The notes beneath the pieces were generated by a model. The model searched no databases. It was given only the letters and a program-made list of their open reading frames with translations, and had not been told where the DNA came from. Shown here in pieces: positions 16,777 through 25,138 of a stretch of DNA of 57,635 bases. Every line of letters starts with the position of its first letter. The stretch's first letter is position 1. The DNA is from RGIG7450 sp045648785 (lineage in GTDB: Bacteria > Bacillota > Clostridia > RUG12999): the NCBI GenBank assembly GCA_045648785.1, contig JAZROP010000044.1, positions 1 to 57,635 of the forward strand, in the 5' to 3' direction. Position numbers and translations under genes: made by a program.

Positions 16777-17319
16777 ATGAACAGTATTTTCAAAAAAGAC
16801 CTATACCGATATTACGGAGAAAGCGGAGAACCATTTTTAAAGAAGGTGTTCCGTCCTCTTGAAATAAAATACATATCTGTATTCAGAAAAGCAAATGTGT
16901 GTAAATTTCTGCCTTTAAAACTTTTTTATAGGTTAAGGCTTATGCATCTTTCAAACAGGACACAAATACAGATTCCGGCAAGAACACGCATAGGCGAAGG
17001 ATTTTACATCGGACACCTTGGACGAGTTATAATTCATCCAGATGCAAACATAGGCAAAAACATTAATATTGGCACAGGTGTAACAATAGGAATGGAAAAC
17101 CGCGGGAAAAGAAGAGGTACCCCGGTCATCTCAGATAATTGTTGGATCGGAACTAATGCTGTTATAGTTGGAAATGTTAAAATCGGAAGCGATGTTCTTA
17201 TTGCACCGCTTGCCTATGTTAATTTTGATGTTCCCGATCACAGTATTGTTATAGGGAATCCCGGAAGAATAATCCCGAAAGAAAACGCTACTGCGGATTA
17301 CCTTTGTAACTGTATATGA
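16777..17319 (+). CDS. hexapeptide-repeat acyltransferase (serine acetyltransferase-like)
   Basis: Left-handed beta-helix acyltransferase predicted to acetylate a sugar of the exopolysaccharide or a serine. Hexapeptide repeats run from about residue 70 to 165 (IGEGFYIGHLGRVII, IGKNINIGTGVTIG, CWIGTNAVIVGNVKIG). The histidine in IGHLG and the C-terminal half resemble CysE-type enzymes, but the N-terminal helical part is short. In capsule clusters such genes usually modify sugars. I start at ATG 16777 rather than at a TTG 33 bases upstream that would overlap the GtrA gene; neither has a strong ribosome site. It is followed by a small stem-loop. Confidence 0.75.
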   Translation: MNSIFKKDLYRYYGESGEPFLKKVFRPLEIKYISVFRKANVCKFLPLKLFYRLRLMHLSNRTQIQIPARTRIGEGFYIGHLGRVIIHPDANIGKNINIGTGVTIGMENRGKRRGTPVISDNCWIGTNAVIVGNVKIGSDVLIAPLAYVNFDVPDHSIVIGNPGRIIPKENATADYLCNCI

Positions 17320-17322
17320 CAG

Positions 17323-17342
17323 CCGCTTGAAAAGGGAAGCGG
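17323..17342 (+). terminator. small stem-loop, possible attenuator
   Basis: CCGCTT pairs with AAGCGG around an eight-base loop, followed by a short TTTGTGT. The weak T-run suggests partial termination or mRNA processing rather than full stop between the acetyltransferase and flippase genes. Confidence 0.35.
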
Positions 17343-17390
17343 TTTGTGTCGTATACGGTTTTTGTTGATTTTGAGGATGGAGGTGTCGGA

Positions 17391-18896
17391 TTGGCTAATA
17401 AAGATTCGAGAATAAAAAACAACTTGATATCGTCGCTTATATATCAGGTTGTGCTTATTTCACTCAGCTTTCTTTTGCCGAGATTATACCTTGAAAATTT
17501 TGGCTCAGAAGTCAACGGCGTTCTTTCCACAATAAAACAGATTTTTGTATATATGCTCCTTTTGGAAGCAGGGGTAGGCCTTGCCACAACGCAGGCCCTT
17601 TATAAAAGAATAGGCGAAAAGGATTATATGAGTGCAAACGAAGTTCTTTCTGCCACAAATTCTTATTATATCAGAACAGGAATAATCTATCTTGCCATTG
17701 TTCTTGTTATTGCAGTTGTATATGCATATGTAATACCGACATCAATAGACAGCAATATAGTGTTTTTGATAATTATATTAACTGCGTTGCCGGCTTTGTT
17801 CAGTTATTTTGTTCAGGCAAAATACAGAATACTAATGGAGGTTGACGGTAGAAAGTATGTAATAAACAACGCCGAAACTATACTTCAAATTGCTTCAAAT
17901 GCGGCTAAAATACTTGTTTTGCTTTTAACCGACAGCCTTGTCCTTATTCAGCTTGTTTATTGCATAATGTCACTTGCTCAGCTTGTGTTTTTGTATGTAT
18001 ATGCCAAACGCAGATATAAGTGGATTGATTTAAAGGCCAACCCCGATTTTGATGCTATTTCACAGAAAAACTCGGTTTTGGTACATCAACTTTCGGGCAT
18101 GGTATTTAATAATACTGATGTGATACTTATTTCCGTTCTTTGCGATTTTAAGGCAGTAAGTATTTATGCTGTGTACAATATCTTCTTTTCGCAGGTTCAG
18201 AATTTTATAACAAGTATAGTTTCGTCTTTTACATTTGCATTAGGTCAGATGTTTCATACAGACAGAGAAAAATTTGATAAACTGTTTAATGTATACGAAA
18301 CTTTTTACATAATGATAACTTGTATCATTTATACCCTTATGGCAGTATTTTTATTGCCACTCATACAGTTATATACAAGCGGAATCAACGATGCCGAATA
18401 TACAAATGTATTACTTATACTGCTTTTTGTACTGATGAATTTAATTGCAAATGTTAAATTGCCCTCAAGCGGTATTATTGAATATTCGGGTGATTTTGAA
18501 AGAACCCGTTCCTATGCTATATGGGAAATGATTATAAATATCACGGTTTCCATTGTGGCGATTATGTATATAGGAATATGCGGAGCAATACTGGGAACCA
18601 TTGCAGCACTTTTATATCGCGGAATAATGACAATATATTATTCAAATAGGAAAGTTCTTAAAAGAAGTCAGATGTGCACATATAAAATACTGATTTCTAA
18701 TGGTGCAGTTTTTGCTGTGGTTATGGCGATATTTTTTGTTGATACATTCACTAACAGTTCTTTTTTACAACTATTGTTGAACGGACTTATTCATTCGGTA
18801 TGGATTGTGGGCTTATACTTAATAGTGAATTTTATATTTAACAGAGTTGCTTTTAAAACTGTTTTTGAGTTATATGGGAGGAAGAAAATTCAATGA
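17391..18896 (+). CDS. polysaccharide flippase (Wzx-like, MOP superfamily)
   Basis: Polytopic protein with about twelve to fourteen helices, matching polysaccharide biosynthesis exporters that flip undecaprenyl-linked repeat units. The early LYLENFGSEVNGVLSTIKQI segment is characteristic of this family. I start at TTG 17391, giving 501 residues, because GGAGGTG lies seven bases upstream; a reading from 17346 adds 15 residues with no ribosome site. It overlaps the next gene by four bases. With the Wzy-like and Wzz-like proteins it defines a Wzx/Wzy-dependent pathway. Confidence 0.85.
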   Translation: MANKDSRIKNNLISSLIYQVVLISLSFLLPRLYLENFGSEVNGVLSTIKQIFVYMLLLEAGVGLATTQALYKRIGEKDYMSANEVLSATNSYYIRTGIIYLAIVLVIAVVYAYVIPTSIDSNIVFLIIILTALPALFSYFVQAKYRILMEVDGRKYVINNAETILQIASNAAKILVLLLTDSLVLIQLVYCIMSLAQLVFLYVYAKRRYKWIDLKANPDFDAISQKNSVLVHQLSGMVFNNTDVILISVLCDFKAVSIYAVYNIFFSQVQNFITSIVSSFTFALGQMFHTDREKFDKLFNVYETFYIMITCIIYTLMAVFLLPLIQLYTSGINDAEYTNVLLILLFVLMNLIANVKLPSSGIIEYSGDFERTRSYAIWEMIINITVSIVAIMYIGICGAILGTIAALLYRGIMTIYYSNRKVLKRSQMCTYKILISNGAVFAVVMAIFFVDTFTNSSFLQLLLNGLIHSVWIVGLYLIVNFIFNRVAFKTVFELYGRKKIQ

Positions 18897-19627
18897 GTAT
18901 TCCAAAAGTAATTCATTATTGTTGGTTTGGAAAAGGGAAAATGCCCGCACTTTCAGAAAAATGTATTGAAAGCTGGAAAAAATACTGTCCTGAATACAAA
19001 ATAGTTTGCCATAATGAAGATAATTTCGATATAACGGAGAACAAATACGCAAAAGAAGCTTATGACGCAGGAAAATGGGCTTTTGTCAGCGACTATGTAA
19101 GGCTTAAAGTGTTGTATGACGAAGGCGGAATTTATCTTGATACAGATGTTGAACTTATAAAACCTCTTGATAAGCTTATTGAAAAAACGGGTTATATGGG
19201 CTTTGATGATAACGGAATTGTTTCAACAGGTCTTGGATTTGCTTGCGAAAAAGGAAATGAACTTATATGTGCTTTTTTAAAGGACTACGAGGATATACCT
19301 TTTTTGCTTTCTGATGGTACTTACGACCTGACACCTTGCCCCAACAGGAATACCGAAACTTTGAAAAGACTTGGTATGGATTTGGAAAATAAAGATCAGG
19401 TTTTTATGGGGATACATATGCTTCCGGAAGATTATCTGTGTCCTATGAAATATTACACAGGAAAGAAAATAATAACTGAAAATACTTATTCCATACATCA
19501 TTTTTGTGCATCGTGGACATCACGGACCGCCAAGCGTACATTATTTGTAAAGCGGATTATAGGTGTAAGGATGTATGAGAAATTGTACGGAAAATTTTTA
19601 CATAAATTTAAATGGCTGGAGTGGTAA
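18893..19627 (+). CDS. DXD-type glycosyltransferase (OCH1/capsular sugar transferase-like)
   Basis: Predicted cytoplasmic glycosyltransferase of the Gly_transf_sug family. It begins IPKVIHYCWFGKGKMP, has the SDYVRLKVLYDEGGIYLDTDVEL block near residues 64-84 with the metal/nucleotide-sugar DTD motif, and is 244 residues long, as usual. Members add a single sugar to lipid-linked oligosaccharides in capsule clusters. ATG overlaps the flippase stop and follows GGGAGGAAG. Donor and acceptor sugars are unknown. Confidence 0.85.
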   Translation: MSIPKVIHYCWFGKGKMPALSEKCIESWKKYCPEYKIVCHNEDNFDITENKYAKEAYDAGKWAFVSDYVRLKVLYDEGGIYLDTDVELIKPLDKLIEKTGYMGFDDNGIVSTGLGFACEKGNELICAFLKDYEDIPFLLSDGTYDLTPCPNRNTETLKRLGMDLENKDQVFMGIHMLPEDYLCPMKYYTGKKIITENTYSIHHFCASWTSRTAKRTLFVKRIIGVRMYEKLYGKFLHKFKWLEW

Positions 19628-19629
19628 TT

Positions 19630-21180
19630 TTGCCTGAAAAAGTATTTAAAAAACTTAATGCATACATATTGCCTGAATGGAAAGTCTGCTTTATTACAGC
19701 TATTTTAGCAGGGTTGTTTGCTCATTTATATAAAATAACAAACTGGCTGCCCAATTGGGACTCATTAGTGTTCAGATATGATGAGCAAAATATGATTGCC
19801 ATGGGAAGATGGTTTTTGCCGGTTGTCTGCTCTGTCAGTTCCTTTTATGACCTGCCGTTCTTGAATGGTATAATTGCCATTGTGTTTCATGCACTTGGAG
19901 CTGTATGCATTTGTAAGAAGCTTAATGTGCAGAAAAAAATTACCGCAGGCTTAATTGGTGCAGTTATCGTTTCCTTTCCAACGGTTACATCGGTTATGAT
20001 GTATAACTATGTAGCTGACGGCTACAGTATTGCGTTTTTCCTTTCAACCCTCGCGGCATTGTATATGACACAAGAAAAACCAAAATATCTTCTTTCAGCT
20101 GTACTTATTGCTTTGTCAACGGGGATATATCAAGCGTACATAACCGTTACAATAATGCTTGTTTTGTTTCATCTGATAGATGAAATGATTTTTAAAAAGG
20201 CTGATTTTCGAGTTGTTGTTAAAAAGGCAGTGTCTATGTTTTTGTCAGGAGTTTTTGCCGTGGCATTATATGGCATTATACTCAAAGTAATTCTCGGTGT
20301 ATTTTCTGTGGAATTGCTTGATTATCAGGGAGCAAATGCGACAGCTTCTCTATCAAATATAGATTTACTTGCTTCCCTTTATGTTGTCAAGGAAACCTTT
20401 ATAAAATGTTTCTTTGATTTGTCAGGTGGAGTAAATGTATATATTGCTCTAAATTCCATTGTTTTGATTTTTACACTTGTGCATTACCTTAAATGCATAG
20501 TTAATAACAAGATATATAAAAATCCTGCAAATATCTTTATGATTATTGTTCTAAGTGTTTTGCTTATATTTGGAGCAGGAGCGCTTGCTTTTGTAAATGC
20601 CGGTGTTGATTATCATAATCTAATGTTAATGGGATACTCTGTATTTTATTTAATGTTCCTGATAATTTATGAAAGAGGAGCAGAAACAAAGGAGAATCAT
20701 ACCGCAATAAAGTGCTGGTTGGTATTACTGACATCTCTTGTAATAGTCGCAAATCAGGTTGTTATATCAAATGTAAGTTATCATAAAGCACAGATAGCAT
20801 ACGAAAAATCTTATGGAGTTTTGGTGCGTATAGCAGACCGTATAGAACAGACACCGGGAACTGAAAATTGTGATAAAATTCTTGTGATTGGTGCTCTGGA
20901 TAACAGTGATGCATACAGCGTTAATCTTACGCCGGATATCACTGGAATAACAGACGGATATATCATTCGTGCAGATGATGAAATAGTAGGACAAAGTGTA
21001 CTGGCAAGTAGTCTTAATGATTACTGTGACAAGAATTACAAATTTGTGAGCGGCGAAGAAAAGAAAACTCTTGCCCAAAAAGAAAAAGTGAAATCTATGG
21101 AGAAATGGCCATCAAGGGATTGTGTGGCAATCATAGATGATACAGTTGTTATTAAACTTGGGACAGAAGGTGAAAATTAA
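19630..21180 (+). CDS. GtrII-like membrane glucosyltransferase
   Basis: Large polytopic protein of the Glucos_trans_II type, with about eleven helices over residues 10-390 and an extracytoplasmic C-terminal tail of about 120 residues. LPNWDSLVFRYDEQNMIAMG near residues 38-57 holds the acidic residues expected of these GT-C-like enzymes, and YNYVADGYSIAFFLS is typical of the group. It would add a side-chain sugar outside the membrane, using a polyprenyl-phosphate donor supplied by the GtrB-like and GtrA-like proteins encoded in the same cluster. TTG at 19630 is preferred because GGAG lies eight bases before it; ATG at 19612 would overlap the previous gene by 16 bases. Confidence 0.75.
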   Translation: MPEKVFKKLNAYILPEWKVCFITAILAGLFAHLYKITNWLPNWDSLVFRYDEQNMIAMGRWFLPVVCSVSSFYDLPFLNGIIAIVFHALGAVCICKKLNVQKKITAGLIGAVIVSFPTVTSVMMYNYVADGYSIAFFLSTLAALYMTQEKPKYLLSAVLIALSTGIYQAYITVTIMLVLFHLIDEMIFKKADFRVVVKKAVSMFLSGVFAVALYGIILKVILGVFSVELLDYQGANATASLSNIDLLASLYVVKETFIKCFFDLSGGVNVYIALNSIVLIFTLVHYLKCIVNNKIYKNPANIFMIIVLSVLLIFGAGALAFVNAGVDYHNLMLMGYSVFYLMFLIIYERGAETKENHTAIKCWLVLLTSLVIVANQVVISNVSYHKAQIAYEKSYGVLVRIADRIEQTPGTENCDKILVIGALDNSDAYSVNLTPDITGITDGYIIRADDEIVGQSVLASSLNDYCDKNYKFVSGEEKKTLAQKEKVKSMEKWPSRDCVAIIDDTVVIKLGTEGEN

Positions 21181-22047
21181 GTGATATATTTTTGTGCTGA
21201 TGATTATGGTTTGTGTGATAGCGCATCCGCACACATACAAAAGTGTATAGATAAAGGAGCACTTAATAAAGTTAGCGTATTTCCCAATTTTGACACAATT
21301 GATTTATATAAAATATCAGGAAATAAAAACATCTTAATTTCTCTACACCTTAACATTGTTGAGGGGAAGTGTATGGCAGCTGCGCATGAAGTAGATTTAA
21401 TTGCAGACAAAAAAGGCAACTTAAAACACAGCTTTGGTGGATTGTTTAAATTAAGTATATTTCACAGAAAAAAACTTGAGGAGCAAGTTTATAAAGAAAT
21501 TAAAGCACAGGTTTTGTTCTGGAAAAGCATTTTGCCTGAAGATGTACCTTTTTGCATCGACAGTCATCAACATACTCATATGATTCCGGTAGTATTTAAA
21601 GCTTTGCTTAAGGTTTTAAATGACGAAAAAATCAATTTAAAACATATGCGAATTCCAGCGGAACCACTGATGCCGTACATAAAAACGCCATCGCTTTATT
21701 TTACTTATAGCCCAATAAATATTATTAAACAATGGCTTCTTAAATTTCTGTGGTCAGTAAATAAAAAACATGCCAAGAAGCATCAAATACAAACATCCTA
21801 TTTTATGGGAATTCTTTTTTCGGGAGGAATGGATGAAAAAAGAGTGAGTAAGATTTTGCCGAAGTACATCAAAACAGCGGGAAAATATGGCAAGGATATT
21901 GAAGTGTTATTTCACCCCGGATATTTAGATGCAAGCCAAAAAGGTTTAGAAAACAAAAACATAGTTTTTCAAAGATTTTATTTGTCAAGAAAAAGAAAAA
22001 CAGAATTTGATTCTGTAATGAAAATATCAGAAAGAAGTGTACCGTAA
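21181..22047 (+). CDS. ChbG/HpnK (YdjC-like) carbohydrate deacetylase
   Basis: Predicted metal-dependent deacetylase of N-acetylated sugars. The start FCADDYGLCDSASAHI carries the paired aspartates of the family and FCIDSHQHTHM near residues 122-132 carries the conserved histidines. Length 288 is within family range. It probably removes an N-acetyl group from a sugar of the polymer or its lipid-linked precursor; no signal peptide is visible, so action on the cytoplasmic side is likely. GTG start directly after the GtrII stop, with AAGGTGA upstream; the end overlaps the next ATG. Confidence 0.8.
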   Translation: MIYFCADDYGLCDSASAHIQKCIDKGALNKVSVFPNFDTIDLYKISGNKNILISLHLNIVEGKCMAAAHEVDLIADKKGNLKHSFGGLFKLSIFHRKKLEEQVYKEIKAQVLFWKSILPEDVPFCIDSHQHTHMIPVVFKALLKVLNDEKINLKHMRIPAEPLMPYIKTPSLYFTYSPINIIKQWLLKFLWSVNKKHAKKHQIQTSYFMGILFSGGMDEKRVSKILPKYIKTAGKYGKDIEVLFHPGYLDASQKGLENKNIVFQRFYLSRKRKTEFDSVMKISERSVP

Positions 22048-22727
22048 TGCCTTATATCGAACATGATAAAGTTGACGCGAGAACAAGAGAAAAACTGGAA
22101 GCGATTATTGAAAAATCATACGCCTCCTATTGGAAAAAGAAAAGACTTTTTGACATCTTTTTTGCAACATTGATTTTGTTGTTTTTCTTGCCTTTGATGG
22201 CTGTAATTGCGATTGTAATTGTAATTGATGATCCGAGCGCCGGCCCATTCTACAAGCAAATTAGAGTAGGCCGTCACGGAAAAGAATTTTATATGTATAA
22301 GTTCAGAACTATGCGGGCAAATGCAGATAAAATGATAGAAGAGCTTGCAAAGCAGAATGAAATGGACGGTCCGGTATTTAAAATGAAAGAGGATCCACGC
22401 ATAACGAGAGTCGGCAAATTCTTAAGAAAAGTTTCTCTTGATGAACTTATGCAGTTTTTCAATGTACTAAAGGGAGATATGACTCTTGTGGGCCCCAGAC
22501 CCCCGCTTCCCAGAGAAGTTCAGTATTATACTGATTATCAGAGGCTCAGACTTCTTGTTACTCCAGGTATTACATGCACCTGGCAGATTTCCAACAACAG
22601 AAATGACATCCCTTTTGAACAGTGGGTTGAAATGGATATTGAATACATACAGACAAGAACGTATCTTAATGATATAAAAATTATGCTTAAAACACCGATA
22701 GTTATGCTTACAGCTACCGGACGATAA
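22047..22727 (+). CDS. initiating phosphoglycosyltransferase (bacterial sugar transferase)
   Basis: Predicted to transfer a sugar-1-phosphate to undecaprenyl phosphate, starting repeat-unit assembly. One membrane segment (about 31-55) is followed by the catalytic domain with GPFYKQIRVGRHGKEFYMYK, FRTMRANAD, DPRITRVGKFLRKVSLDELMQ and VGPRPPLPREV, all standard motifs; the DE of SLDELMQ is the expected catalytic pair. At 226 residues it is the short monotopic form, lacking the extra N-terminal helices of WbaP. ATG overlaps the deacetylase stop. The first sugar is unknown. Confidence 0.9.
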   Translation: MPYIEHDKVDARTREKLEAIIEKSYASYWKKKRLFDIFFATLILLFFLPLMAVIAIVIVIDDPSAGPFYKQIRVGRHGKEFYMYKFRTMRANADKMIEELAKQNEMDGPVFKMKEDPRITRVGKFLRKVSLDELMQFFNVLKGDMTLVGPRPPLPREVQYYTDYQRLRLLVTPGITCTWQISNNRNDIPFEQWVEMDIEYIQTRTYLNDIKIMLKTPIVMLTATGR

Positions 22728-22747
22728 ATGAATTTGGAGTGAAGAAA

Positions 22748-23866
22748 ATGAAAGTTGCTATGATTGGGCACAAAGTTGTTCCGTCAAGACGAGGCGGAAT
22801 AGAAAATGTTCTTACAACACTTTGTCCTATGCTGGTTGAAATGGGTCTTGATGTTACTTGTTACAACCGTTCAACGGATAAGGTTGAAAATGAATATGTG
22901 GGAACTGTTAAGAACAATATGTATAGGGGTGTAAAAATAAAAAATGCATGGACACTCAATATTCGAGGTTTTGCCGCAATGATAGCATCATTCACAGCGG
23001 CAATATCGGCGTCGTTTGAGGACTATGATGTTATTCATTTTCATGCGGAAGGTCCGTGTGCTGCACTCTGGATTCCAAAACTTTTCGGAAAAAAATGTGT
23101 TGCCACGGTTCATGGACTTGATTGGCAGAGAGAAAAATGGGGCAAAGGATTTGCATCTAAATATATTAAATTCGGTGAAAAAATTCTTGCAAAATATGCA
23201 GACGAGGTTATTGTACTTAGTCAGGCTGCTTATGATTATTTTAAAGAAACATATAATCGTGAAACAACTATTATTCATAACGGAATAAATCGTCCGGAAA
23301 GAAAAGAAGCCGAGCTTATTACAGAAAAGTATGGACTTGGAAAAGATGAATATATATCGGTTGTTTCAAGACTGACAGCGGAAAAAGGTATTCACTACCT
23401 TATTGATGCGTATGGCAAAATTACAACAGATAAAAAGCTTGTTATTGCAGGAGATACAAGTGATACTGATGATTATGTGAGAAGCTTGAAGGAAAAAGCG
23501 GCGGGTAATCCCAATATTATTTTTACGGGATTTATATCGGGGGATGTTTTAAGTGAAATATATTCAAATGCGTATATCAATGTATTACCCTCCGACCTTG
23601 AGGGAATGTCATTATGTCTTTTAGAGTCGCTTGCATATAAAAATGCACTTCTTTGTTCGGATATTCCTGAAAACACAGCGGTTGCTGAAGATAAGGCAAT
23701 TTACTTTAAAAAAGGAAATGTAGATGATTTGGCTGAGAAACTTAAGGTATTGTGTGATGACAAGGAGCTTGTTGAAAAACTAAGAGATGGTGTGGACGAA
23801 TTTATTTTAAATAAATATAGTTGGCATGATGTTGCAGAATCAACCTGCCAGCTATACCAAAAATAA
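22748..23866 (+). CDS. glycosyltransferase family 4
   Basis: GT-B glycosyltransferase. The N-terminal domain starts MIGHKVVPSRRGGIENVL with the glycine loop near residues 17-19, and the C-terminal Rossmann domain has VVSRLTAEKGIHYLIDAYG and the donor-binding region DLEGMSLCLLESLAYK with the E-x7-E type pair near 280-290. I start at ATG 22748, eight bases after GGAG; an in-frame GTG nine bases upstream would leave that site unused. It follows the initiating transferase closely, so it may add the second sugar. Retaining mechanism is expected from the family. Confidence 0.85.
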   Translation: MKVAMIGHKVVPSRRGGIENVLTTLCPMLVEMGLDVTCYNRSTDKVENEYVGTVKNNMYRGVKIKNAWTLNIRGFAAMIASFTAAISASFEDYDVIHFHAEGPCAALWIPKLFGKKCVATVHGLDWQREKWGKGFASKYIKFGEKILAKYADEVIVLSQAAYDYFKETYNRETTIIHNGINRPERKEAELITEKYGLGKDEYISVVSRLTAEKGIHYLIDAYGKITTDKKLVIAGDTSDTDDYVRSLKEKAAGNPNIIFTGFISGDVLSEIYSNAYINVLPSDLEGMSLCLLESLAYKNALLCSDIPENTAVAEDKAIYFKKGNVDDLAEKLKVLCDDKELVEKLRDGVDEFILNKYSWHDVAESTCQLYQK

Positions 23867-23885
23867 GAGTAAAGGTTTGTTTAAT

Positions 23886-25118
23886 ATGGATAAAATAAAA
23901 AGTGTTGAAAAAACAGAGGAAATTCAGGAGCAGATAAAAGAGCTATTTAAAGAATTTTCAACCGATGAATTATATGATACTTGGGCTGATACCTTTGAAA
24001 TCGAATGTGCCACTGAAAAACAAGTTTTTGTTTACTATCACGGAACTGAAAAAATAAAAGTCTTTAAGAAAAAATGCGAGGATACTTTGTTGACAGCTAT
24101 TTGTTCCGTGCTTGGTGCAGGAAAGAAAGTTAAAATAATAAAAAAGAGTAGTCAAAAGGCATTGAGTCCCAAGGCAAAAAAGAATATTAGGGCTATAAAA
24201 TTTTTTGTTCTCGGTATGATTTTTGTTTGTATCGCAACAGCTATTATTGTTGTTATGTGCAACTATATCAGCAATAGAAATTTCAGGGAAACCTTTTACA
24301 GCACGAGCAGTATCAAGGTTGATAGCCGTGTGCGTGTTATACAGTTGTCGGATTTACACAGTTCATCCTATGGCAAAAACAATGTAAAGCTTTTGGAACG
24401 AGTTGAAGCGCTGGAACCTGATGTAATTATCTGCACAGGGGATATCATAGATTCAGCTAAGAATGATGCAGATTATGCAGTAGATTTAGCACAAGAGCTT
24501 TCCAGAATAGCCCCTTCATATTATGTGTATGGCAACAATGAAGTGGAAAGTATTTATAATTTTCCGCTTAATGAAAAAGAACTTGATAAGAAGTTTGGAT
24601 TTAACAAAAATAACCGTGATGAAACAGCACTTTTAAAAATAAAAGATTCTTTCGAAGATAAACTTGAAAAGTCGGGAATAAAGGTTCTGAAAAATGAGAA
24701 GGACACAATAAAGGTAAAAACTATGACCATTGACATATATGGGGTTTTAACCTCAAATCCCTCTTCATTCTGGTCTTATTCAGAAAAAGCTTTTGCTGAT
24801 TATATTTATGCAAATACAGACAATCTTAAAATCACAGCAGTACACGAACCCTTTATTTTTGAAGAGTTCAACCCTGAATTCTGGGGAGATTTGATGGTTT
24901 GCGGACATACACACGGCGGTGTTGTGAGAGTTCCGGTATTTGGTCCTCTATTTACACATGAGGGTGGCTTATTGCCCGAAAGAAAGGGTAAATTTGTTTA
25001 TGGAAGATATGATGTTCAGGGCAATCCTTTAATTGTAAGCTCAGGACTTGAAAATTCAAATATTTTTCGCATAAACAATCAGCCGGAGCTGGTTGTTATC
25101 GATATTAATAAATTTTAA
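23886..25118 (+). CDS. membrane-anchored calcineurin-like metallophosphoesterase
   Basis: 410 residues. An N-terminal cytoplasmic part of about 100 residues, lysine-rich and unrecognised, precedes one membrane helix (about 108-130) and then an extracytoplasmic metallophosphatase domain. Metal motifs are QLSDLHSSSYG, CTGDIID, GNNE and CGHTHGG; GNNE has asparagine where most relatives have GNHD or GNHE, losing the usual catalytic histidine of that motif. It may hydrolyse a polyprenyl or sugar phosphate, or act as a regulator. The start at 23886 is chosen because the longer reading runs into the upstream gene; the ribosome site AAAGG is weak. A role in the polymer pathway is inferred only from location. 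Confidence 0.75.
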   Translation: MDKIKSVEKTEEIQEQIKELFKEFSTDELYDTWADTFEIECATEKQVFVYYHGTEKIKVFKKKCEDTLLTAICSVLGAGKKVKIIKKSSQKALSPKAKKNIRAIKFFVLGMIFVCIATAIIVVMCNYISNRNFRETFYSTSSIKVDSRVRVIQLSDLHSSSYGKNNVKLLERVEALEPDVIICTGDIIDSAKNDADYAVDLAQELSRIAPSYYVYGNNEVESIYNFPLNEKELDKKFGFNKNNRDETALLKIKDSFEDKLEKSGIKVLKNEKDTIKVKTMTIDIYGVLTSNPSSFWSYSEKAFADYIYANTDNLKITAVHEPFIFEEFNPEFWGDLMVCGHTHGGVVRVPVFGPLFTHEGGLLPERKGKFVYGRYDVQGNPLIVSSGLENSNIFRINNQPELVVIDINKF

Positions 25119-25138
25119 TTTTGGAAGGAGGATGGACA

